Source: an uncultured Erysipelotrichaceae bacterium
GTDB taxonomy: Bacteria; Bacillota_I; Bacilli_A; Erysipelotrichales; Erysipelotrichaceae
Direction: 5' to 3'
Length of the DNA: 5,132 bases
Assembly: GCA_937893115.1 (NCBI GenBank)
Contig: CALBGK010000003.1
Location: 1 to 5,132 of the forward strand
The translations under genes were made by a program, and so were the position numbers. The notes beneath the pieces are model-generated. The model saw only the letters and a list, made by a program, of their open reading frames with translations. It was not told the DNA's origin and searched no databases. Positions 1-5,132 of the stretch are shown piece by piece; position 1 is the stretch's first letter; each line of letters begins with the position of its first letter.

Positions 1-1116
1 TTTATAGCTAAGAATTTAGCTTATAAACTAGAATTCTTTATAAAAAATGATGACTGTAATAAATATTTAGACAAACGAAGATTTGATTTTCCAAAATTAG
101 ATAGAAAGCTATTAAAAGAGGGAAGAATATATGTAATGGATAATCTAGATTTAGATTATGCAAGATATGACGCTTTAAAGATTTATGAAAGCGAGACTTT
201 TAAAGACATGATACAGATATATAATCCTAGTAATCATAATCTCTATTTGCCAAATTATCCTATTGATATTTATAAAAAAGATACTGATGAATTATATAAA
301 AGTCTCATAAGCGATGAAAGGGGCAATATATCCTTAGAAGATTTTATAGAAGGTGAATACTATTATGAAGTAGAAGACAATAATATCTATTTCACTTATC
401 CTTTGAAAGAAGATGTTCTTAGCTATAATGGTTTGAAATATGGCAGAAAGTATCTAGTTTGTGAGATAGAGCCTGCAGATGGTTTTGAATATATCGATGA
501 TCCTTGTATCTTTATAAATACCGATGATGCCCATAAGACATATGAATTAAATTTCATTAATAAAATAAGAAATATAGATTTAATCATCTACAAGACAAAT
601 TCAAATAAAAATATCCTGCTTGACAATGCCTTATTTGAAATTTCTTTTAAGCCTTATCTATTACAATACCATCTAAAACTAGATGAAGGATTAAAGACAT
701 ATAAAAAGAGATATATCAGCGGTGGCTTAGTAATTGAAAATGAAGATGAATATAGGTATCTATATATCAAAGATGATAATGACAAGATAGCAAAATACAA
801 TTTAGATAAGGAATTGATACTAGATAACTTAGATGAGGGGATTTATTATTTATATTTTAGTAATGAAGAGCTAGATGATTTTGAAAATATTGATTGGATA
901 AGTAAAGAAGTGATTAAGGGTGGCTTTAAGATAGAAGATTTAAGATATGACTATCTATTAAACATCAAAGAATTAAAAGCACCTAGCGGATATATTAAAG
1001 AGGAAGAGGAATTTACAATTAAACCTGAATTAGCATATGGCTTAGTAGAAATAGAAAACTACCGCATCAATCAAGCCATTATCATACCTAATACAGGATG
1101 CTTAAAAAGATATTAA
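1..1116 (+). CDS. Surface protein with SpaA/Cna-B-like domains, 5' partial, ending in an IPNTG motif
   Basis: The frame is open from the first base, so the start lies outside the window and 371 residues are visible. The first in-frame ATG, at 136, has a GAGGG 13 bases upstream, but the sequence after it is not a signal peptide, so I treat the gene as 5' truncated. Two prealbumin-like repeats of the SpaA/Cna-B kind are suggested. The first runs about residues 75-190, with a strand pattern ending in EIEPADGFEY (155-164). The second runs about residues 191-355 and ends in ELKAPSGYI (324-332), close to the 'KAPEGY' signature of such domains. IPNTG at 362-366 resembles a sortase sorting motif, but only CLKRY follows, without hydrophobic segment or basic tail. 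Such domains usually form stalks of wall-anchored adhesins or pilins. That this one is exported is inference. It overlaps comEA by 19 bases. Domain call moderately sure; specific function unknown. Confidence 0.6.
   Translation, partial: FIAKNLAYKLEFFIKNDDCNKYLDKRRFDFPKLDRKLLKEGRIYVMDNLDLDYARYDALKIYESETFKDMIQIYNPSNHNLYLPNYPIDIYKKDTDELYKSLISDERGNISLEDFIEGEYYYEVEDNNIYFTYPLKEDVLSYNGLKYGRKYLVCEIEPADGFEYIDDPCIFINTDDAHKTYELNFINKIRNIDLIIYKTNSNKNILLDNALFEISFKPYLLQYHLKLDEGLKTYKKRYISGGLVIENEDEYRYLYIKDDNDKIAKYNLDKELILDNLDEGIYYLYFSNEELDDFENIDWISKEVIKGGFKIEDLRYDYLLNIKELKAPSGYIKEEEEFTIKPELAYGLVEIENYRINQAIIIPNTGCLKRY
1084..1098 (+). other. IPNTG sortase-like motif lacking its membrane anchor
   Basis: Codons ATA CCT AAT ACA GGA encode IPNTG, a variant of the LPxTG signal cut by class A-type sortases between T and G. 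A working signal needs about 15-20 hydrophobic residues and a basic tail after it. In this frame a TAA follows five residues later. A hydrophobic stretch does follow in the -1 frame, where it is the ComEA anchor. Confidence 0.45.
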
Positions 1117-1568
1117 TTCTACTTTTCATTAGCTGTTTTGTCATATTGTCCAATATCGATATCAGATATCAAAATTTAGAAATAGATGAATATATTGAAG
1201 TAGAAATTCGTGGTGAATTAGATAATCCAGGTATCTTTAAAATTAAAAGGGGTAGTAGCTTTAATGAGCTACTGCCTGAGCTTATTTTAACCGAGGATGC
1301 TGATTTATCTTCTATTTCGTTTCTCAAGAAACTTAAGTATCAAGATATAATCGTCATACCGGCTAATAACGAAGAAGTTAAAATATCGATAAACAGCGCA
1401 AGCCTGGAAGAATTGATAGAATTACCTAATATAGGTGAGAAAACAGCTCTGAAGATAATTGAATACCGTGAGAAAAATGGCGGTTTTAAATCAATTGAAG
1501 AAATACAGAATGTTTCTGGCATCAAGTCTAAAACATTTGATAAAATCAAAGACCTCATCACTCTTTAA
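1098..1568 (+). CDS. comEA: ComEA, competence DNA-binding receptor
   Basis: ComEA binds double-stranded transforming DNA at the outer face of the membrane and hands it to the ComEC channel. The 156 residues show a basic N-terminus and one membrane anchor (KILILLFISCFVIL, 4-17). An SLBB domain follows at about 33-90 (VEIRGELDNPGIFKI, ending DIIVIP). The C-terminal helix-hairpin-helix domain is at 98-155, beginning INSASLEELIELPNIGEKTA, with hairpins LPNIGEKT (109-116) and VSGIKSKT (139-146) that contact the DNA backbone. It is shorter than the roughly 200-residue Bacillus protein because the linker between SLBB and HhH is almost absent. The ATG at 1098 gives a complete anchor but has no usable Shine-Dalgarno site. 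It lies inside the end of the upstream gene, so translational coupling is likely. Family assignment is firm. Confidence 0.93.
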   Translation: MLKKILILLFISCFVILSNIDIRYQNLEIDEYIEVEIRGELDNPGIFKIKRGSSFNELLPELILTEDADLSSISFLKKLKYQDIIVIPANNEEVKISINSASLEELIELPNIGEKTALKIIEYREKNGGFKSIEEIQNVSGIKSKTFDKIKDLITL

Positions 1569-2076
1569 GCTATCTCTATTACTAATCTTATATATCTATA
1601 ATGATAATCCCATCTTACTTATTGTCTTCTTAATCTATCTTTTTTTAAGCGATAAAAAGATATGCCTACTAGGTCTTATTCTATTTTGTCTAATAAGTAT
1701 TCGCTTAAACTTTACAATAGATGTAATTGACTATGGGATTATAGAAAGAGTAAGTGATTATTCTATTGTCGTTAAAAAGCCTTTTTACAGTATCATCTTA
1801 AATACTGATGAAGAATTTAATTATGGTGATTTAATAAGATATGATGCTACTTTGAATGACCTTAAAAAGATAGATGATATAAGTAATCTCAGAAAAAATA
1901 TCTTCTTTGAAGGCAAGTTAGAAGATCATGAAGTCGTCAAAGAGAATAATAACTTACGCATAAAACTATATGAACATATAGAGAATGATTATGATGGTAA
2001 GACTAGCGCTTATCTGAGCAAATTTCTATTGTATCAAAATGATTATGAGGAATTAAGTCCTTTCTATCTATCTTAA
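1510..2076 (+). CDS. comEC: ComEC N-terminal part (membrane segments plus OB-fold), separate reading frame
   Basis: From the ATG at 1510 this encodes 188 residues. Three hydrophobic segments lie at about 19-31, 34-47 and 51-66. A beta-rich region at about 70-150 (GIIERVSDYSIVVKK, then FNYGDLIRY) matches the pattern of the ComEC/Rec2 N-terminal OB-fold (DUF4131). Residues 165-188 (TSAYLSKFLLYQ onward) look like the helix normally leading into the GD motif and the ISGLHV-type motif, but TAA interrupts there. Full ComEC is usually about 700-780 residues. The frame is open back to an ATG at 1459, but that would overlap comEA by 110 bases. The 1510 start has a weak GAAG nine bases upstream and still overlaps comEA by 59. 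A TTG at 1537 is also possible. This is either a true split gene or half of a pseudogene. Identity rests largely on position and fold pattern. Confidence 0.72.
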   Translation: MFLASSLKHLIKSKTSSLFKLSLLLILYIYNDNPILLIVFLIYLFLSDKKICLLGLILFCLISIRLNFTIDVIDYGIIERVSDYSIVVKKPFYSIILNTDEEFNYGDLIRYDATLNDLKKIDDISNLRKNIFFEGKLEDHEVVKENNNLRIKLYEHIENDYDGKTSAYLSKFLLYQNDYEELSPFYLS

Positions 2077-2078
2077 AT
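2041..2078 (+). other. comEC break point: frame change with apparent loss of the central channel block
   Basis: The upstream frame stops at TAA 2074-2076 and the downstream ATG is at 2079, in the -1 frame. Read backwards, the downstream frame is closed by TGA at 2046-2048, so the two frames are both open only between 2049 and 2073. No slippery heptamer is present. The protein before the break corresponds to the end of the OB-fold region. The protein after it resumes at a hydrophobic segment with INPFLFY, which in ComEC sits past the ISGLHV-type motif and several helices. A deletion plus frame change fits; a sequencing indel alone would not restore the missing block. Confidence 0.55.
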
Positions 2079-3254
2079 ATGTTTATTAATGAGTATTTTA
2101 AAAATAAAATAGAGCACTTTTGTATATTTATCATCGCTCTAGTGTTGATCAATCCCTTTCTTTTTTATTCCTATACCTTTATCATTCCTATCATCATTAA
2201 ATTGTATAGAATAATAGATAATCCGCTTCGTTTTAAAAGTTTACTACTGATGATTCAAAGCTATTTATTTTCTAATATTTCTTTATTTCGAAGTTTCTTT
2301 TATAAATATTATTGTTACCTGACAGTCATCATCTATCTTTTTAGCATCTTAGTGCTTATCTTTCCAATGTTTAGTGGTGCCTATGTAATATTTTTAGAAA
2401 GTGTCGAATCATTTATCGATAATTATGACATCGCTATGACTGGTAAGATTAATATCTTTTATATCTTAATACTATTATTGATAATAAATAACTTCGCATG
2501 GATAAGAAAATACTTTCAAGAAATACTTATCCTTTCTATCATATACTTTAAGATCATAAATCCCTTCTTCAGTATCGATTTTATTGATGTAGGGCAGGGG
2601 GATGCCATTCTTATAAGTGATAAGTTTTTATCTAACACTGTCCTCATCGATACAGGATCACCATATAACTATCATAAACTTAAAAGACATTTAGATAAAA
2701 AAGGGATAAAAGAGATAGACTATCTGATCATTAGCCATGAAGATAGTGACCATAGTGGAAATATCAATAGATTAATTAATGATTATGAAGTTAAAAATAT
2801 CGTCAAAGAACATATCGATATTTCTAATGATGAATTTCAATTGATTAGCTTAAATAGTCCTATCTATGACAATGAAAATGATAATAGTCTAGTCTATTAT
2901 TTTAGTGTAGATAATATGTCTTTTCTCTTTCTTGGCGATATATCAAAGACAGTGGAAAGAAATATTTTAAAAGAGATAGGTCCTATTAAAACAGATGTAG
3001 TAAAGCTAGCTCATCATGGCTCTAATACTTCATCTGATAGTGATTTTCTAAATGATATCAAGGCTTCAATAGCCATCATTTCTACTAATGGTAAATATAA
3101 TCATCCAAGTACAGAAACTATTTCTACTCTCGATAAATTAAATATCGATTATTATAACACTAAAGAAATGGGCACTGTATCATTCATCTATACAGCACTA
3201 AGCGATTTTATCATAACGGAGGACAGAGAATTTGTTATAATAAGAAATAGATGA
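2079..3254 (+). CDS. comEC: ComEC C-terminal part: late competence-domain helices and metallo-beta-lactamase domain
   Basis: ComEC forms the membrane channel for single-stranded transforming DNA, and its C-terminal domain is thought to degrade the non-transforming strand. This 391-residue frame begins with hydrophobic segments at about 14-44, 54-70 and 79-98, then 126-139 and 149-161. They resemble the second half of the competence domain. The metallo-beta-lactamase domain spans about 166-391. Its motifs are intact: DVGQGD (170-175), the metal-binding SHEDSDH (219-225), LGD (285-287), AHHGS (311-315) and NHPS (341-344). Missing are the OB-fold, which is in the preceding frame, and the ISGLHV-type motif with its neighbouring helices, which appear in neither frame. 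The ATG lies two bases after the upstream stop without a well-spaced Shine-Dalgarno site, so restart by the same ribosome is plausible. The end overlaps holA by ATGA. The MBL assignment is firm; function in DNA uptake is doubtful. Confidence 0.85.
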   Translation: MFINEYFKNKIEHFCIFIIALVLINPFLFYSYTFIIPIIIKLYRIIDNPLRFKSLLLMIQSYLFSNISLFRSFFYKYYCYLTVIIYLFSILVLIFPMFSGAYVIFLESVESFIDNYDIAMTGKINIFYILILLLIINNFAWIRKYFQEILILSIIYFKIINPFFSIDFIDVGQGDAILISDKFLSNTVLIDTGSPYNYHKLKRHLDKKGIKEIDYLIISHEDSDHSGNINRLINDYEVKNIVKEHIDISNDEFQLISLNSPIYDNENDNSLVYYFSVDNMSFLFLGDISKTVERNILKEIGPIKTDVVKLAHHGSNTSSDSDFLNDIKASIAIISTNGKYNHPSTETISTLDKLNIDYYNTKEMGTVSFIYTALSDFIITEDREFVIIRNR

Positions 3255-4222
3255 TTTATATATTAAAAGGGCAAGAAAACTACTTAATCAAAGAGAAAAT
3301 AAAGGATATCATCAAGGATGATAAATCTTATAATGTCATCACTTTAGAGGGTGATGCCATGCATTTAACAGTCGATTTATTGCTTGATGAAGTCGACAAT
3401 AATGGCTTATTTCCAGGTAAGAAATATGTTATTGTGCGTAATCCTTTTTTTCTTTTGGCCAAAGCTGAATTAAAAGAAGAAGATGAAAACAAATTACTGA
3501 GATACACAAATAATCCCAGCAAAGATGCCGACTTAATTCTCTATGAAGAAGATAAAACATTTTTGACTAATTCTAAAATTTATAAGGCTTTTATAGCCAA
3601 TGCTCAAGTTCATGATTTCGGTCTTTATAAACCTTATGATTTTAAAGCTATGGCCAGAAATGCCATCAATAGCCAAAAGATAGAAATAGATAATATGGCC
3701 TTTGATTATCTATTGAATTCTTCTAAGGGGAAGCTAGAAAAACTATATAACTATCTCGATTTATTAAAATTATATGATTCGCTCATCAATATTGATAATA
3801 TTCGCTATTTAGTTGATAAAGGAATAGAAGATGATGTCTTTAAACTCATCAATTCGATAACAGATAAGGACTACGTGAGATCGTTAAGTGTCTTAGATGA
3901 CATTTTAACAAGCAGTGATTCGCCACTTATTATCATCGCAGCCTTAGCTAGTCAATTGCGATACTTATATAAGATAGCCTATCTTTTGGACAATAATGTT
4001 TCTTTAGCTGATATTAAATCTATCACCAATACTAAAAATGATTATCGTCTTCAGATGGCTCAAAAAACCATAGCTAAGTATCCTAAGGAAGAATTATTAG
4101 CTACTTTGCATGATTTATCAATACTAGATGGGGAATTAAAAAGTAACGATAGTATGGACCAAAAGAGATTATTTGAACTATTTATCATAAAGTTTATAAG
4201 GAGAAAAAATGCAATCAATTAA
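3251..4222 (+). CDS. holA: DNA polymerase III delta subunit (clamp loader)
   Basis: HolA opens the beta sliding clamp as part of the clamp-loader complex, so it is a replication housekeeping protein in the cytoplasm. The 323 residues match the usual length of about 320-350. The N-terminus MIYILKGQENYLIKEKI is typical of the family. The segment NGLFPGKKYVIVRNPFF (51-67) corresponds to the conserved 'slFgdkklvvv' strand of the AAA+-like first domain. The helical collar domain is at about 210-316, with SPLIIIAALASQLRYLYKI (224-242) and a closing LDGELKSND/LFELFIIKFI pattern (292-316). The position just after comEC is the standard Bacillota order (comEC then holA/yqeN). The start ATG forms ATGA with the comEC stop, and a stop codon (TAG, 3248-3250) directly precedes it in frame, so no longer start is possible. 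No oddities seen. Confidence 0.93.
   Translation: MIYILKGQENYLIKEKIKDIIKDDKSYNVITLEGDAMHLTVDLLLDEVDNNGLFPGKKYVIVRNPFFLLAKAELKEEDENKLLRYTNNPSKDADLILYEEDKTFLTNSKIYKAFIANAQVHDFGLYKPYDFKAMARNAINSQKIEIDNMAFDYLLNSSKGKLEKLYNYLDLLKLYDSLINIDNIRYLVDKGIEDDVFKLINSITDKDYVRSLSVLDDILTSSDSPLIIIAALASQLRYLYKIAYLLDNNVSLADIKSITNTKNDYRLQMAQKTIAKYPKEELLATLHDLSILDGELKSNDSMDQKRLFELFIIKFIRRKNAIN
4198..4203 (+). promoter_or_regulatory. Shine-Dalgarno site of the serine dehydratase gene
   Basis: AAGGAG is followed by five A residues and then the ATG at 4209, an ideal spacing. It lies inside the end of holA and fixes the start of the next gene. It is the only strong, well-spaced ribosome binding site I see in the window, suggesting that this gene is translated more independently than its neighbours. 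Confidence 0.85.
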
Positions 4223-5132
4223 AGATATTTATCGTATAGGTAATGGACCTAGTTCATCACATACTATAGCACCAAAGAGGGCTATGGAATTCTTTGTCAA
4301 AAAATATGGTCTTTTAGACTATTATGAAGTGACTTTATTTGGTTCTTTAGCTTTAACTGGCAAAGGCCATCACACTGATGAGATTATTACTAATACAGTC
4401 AAGGAAGCCAAGATTGATATTATTTTTAATTATGAATCTTTAGATAATAAGCTGATTATTAAGGGTTATAAAAAAGATGAATTAGTTGATGAATGGGAAG
4501 TTTTTTCTCTAGGTGGGGGAAGTATTCGCATCGATAAATATGAAAGTGGCGATGAAATAGAAATCTATCCTCATGATAAATTCAATAAAATTAAAGATTA
4601 TATTAAGGATAATAAGATATCGCTTTTAGATTATATTTATACTTTTGAAAAAGATTTAAAGAGCTATCTAGATGAAGCTTTTAATGTAATGATAGAAGAG
4701 ATAGATAGGGGATTAAATAGTGAGGGTTTAATTAATAAAGAATTAAACTATTATCGTGTATCAAATAAACTATTAAAGAATGCTGAAGATGAGAGCAGTC
4801 GCTTGATAGCCTATGCCTATGCTGCAGGCGAAGAAAATGCTAGTGGTCATATCGTATGTACAGCCCCAACTCTGGGCTCATGTGGCATTGTAGCATCTTT
4901 GATGTATTACTTGTATAAAGATTTAGAATATTCTAAAGACTTATTGTTGGACGCTTTAGCGATTGGTGGACTATTTGGTAATCTCATCAAGAAGAATGCT
5001 TCAATTTCAGGAGCTTTGGGAGGTTGCCAAGCTGAGGTTGGTACAGCTTGTGCTATGGCTAGCAGCATGATTGCTTTTATTCATGAGGGAGATATCGATT
5101 TGATAGAATATTCTGCCGAAGTAGGTATTGAG
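4209..5132 (+). CDS. sdaA: L-serine dehydratase, iron-sulfur type, single-chain form, 3' partial
   Basis: This enzyme deaminates L-serine to pyruvate and ammonia with a [4Fe-4S] cluster, in the cytoplasm. The frame runs open to the window end, showing 308 residues of an expected total of about 400-460. The N-terminal (beta) domain starts with IKDIYRIGNGPSSSHT (4-19), the family signature, and includes GSLALTGKGHHTDE (45-58) and LGGGSI (101-106). The C-terminal (alpha) domain starts near residue 180. It shows ASGHIVCTAPTLGSCG (211-226) and SGALGGCQAEVG (267-278), whose Cys273 matches the first cluster cysteine of the family. The other cluster cysteines would lie beyond the window. Where many relatives have SSSHTMGP, this protein has SSSHTIAP, a small change beside the signature. 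Beta and alpha domains are fused in one chain. Its start overlaps holA by 14 bases. Serine catabolism has no evident link to competence; co-transcription is probably just compact packing. Confidence 0.92.
   Translation, partial: MQSIKDIYRIGNGPSSSHTIAPKRAMEFFVKKYGLLDYYEVTLFGSLALTGKGHHTDEIITNTVKEAKIDIIFNYESLDNKLIIKGYKKDELVDEWEVFSLGGGSIRIDKYESGDEIEIYPHDKFNKIKDYIKDNKISLLDYIYTFEKDLKSYLDEAFNVMIEEIDRGLNSEGLINKELNYYRVSNKLLKNAEDESSRLIAYAYAAGEENASGHIVCTAPTLGSCGIVASLMYYLYKDLEYSKDLLLDALAIGGLFGNLIKKNASISGALGGCQAEVGTACAMASSMIAFIHEGDIDLIEYSAEVGIE

Noticed and set aside
1340..1561. Minus-strand reading frame of 73 codons opposite comEA
   Set aside because: It lies wholly antisense to the conserved SLBB-HhH coding region, shows no domain pattern and is explained by codon bias of the real gene.
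2047..2051. GAGGA as a ribosome binding site for the second comEC frame
   Set aside because: It sits 27 bases upstream of the ATG at 2079, too far for normal initiation; restart after the adjacent stop is more plausible.
2040..2080. Programmed ribosomal frameshift joining the two comEC frames
   Set aside because: No slippery heptamer is visible where both frames are open (2049-2073), and joining the frames would still leave the central block missing.
3217..3223. CGGAGGA resembling a strong Shine-Dalgarno site before holA
   Set aside because: It is 27 bases from the holA ATG, and holA cannot start earlier because a TAG directly precedes its ATG in frame. It encodes part of TEDR in comEC and is probably chance.
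3328..3522. Minus-strand reading frame of 64 codons opposite holA
   Set aside because: It is antisense to the conserved N-terminal part of HolA, with low-complexity serine-rich content and no ribosome binding site.
1..5132. Mycoplasma-type code with TGA as tryptophan
   Set aside because: All three tryptophans seen are TGG, no gene contains an in-frame TGA, and the comEC frame ends at TGA in a normal ATGA overlap with holA. Only three codons bear on this, so the rejection is moderate.
1..5132. CRISPR array, tRNA/rRNA, insertion sequence, terminator or riboswitch
   Set aside because: No regularly spaced repeats, RNA gene signatures, transposase motifs or GC-rich hairpins with T-tracts were seen, and nearly every base is coding.

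Overview
The window is a very AT-rich, fully coding stretch of a low-GC Gram-positive (Bacillota) chromosome. It most likely comes from one of the AT-rich, compact Bacilli/Erysipelotrichia/Mollicutes-like lineages. The base composition, heavy use of ATA, AGA and TTA codons, the classic comEA-comEC-holA gene order and a SpaA/Cna-B-like surface protein support this. The standard code is likely: the three tryptophans I found are all TGG, and no gene body contains an in-frame TGA. The exact taxon cannot be fixed from the sequence alone.

Layout, all on the + strand: (1) 1-1116, the 3' part of a gene for a protein with SpaA/Cna-B-like (prealbumin-fold) domains, ending in an IPNTG sortase-like motif with no membrane segment after it; (2) 1098-1568, comEA, a membrane-anchored DNA receptor with SLBB and helix-hairpin-helix domains; (3) 1510-2076 and 2079-3254, two consecutive reading frames that together look like ComEC. 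The first holds the N-terminal membrane segments and OB-fold, and the second holds late competence-domain membrane segments and an intact metallo-beta-lactamase domain; (4) 3251-4222, holA, the delta subunit of the DNA polymerase III clamp loader; (5) 4209 to the window end, the 5' part of an iron-sulfur L-serine dehydratase gene of the single-chain type.

There is no intergenic space. Junctions overlap by 19, about 59, 4 and 14 bases, with one gap of 2 bases, so this reads as one co-transcribed, translationally coupled unit. No promoter or terminator is visible. Only the serine dehydratase gene has a strong Shine-Dalgarno sequence (AAGGAG).

ComEA would bind transforming DNA outside the membrane and ComEC would carry a single strand across it. 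HolA is a housekeeping replication gene that commonly travels with comEC. Two things are abnormal. ComEC is split, and the joined halves lack the central block (GD motif, ISGLHV-type motif, following helices) that forms much of the channel. In addition, the surface protein stops right after its sorting motif, and the hydrophobic stretch expected next lies in the -1 frame as the ComEA membrane anchor. These may mark a decaying or remodelled competence locus, or an assembly error. I see no wholly new system here.
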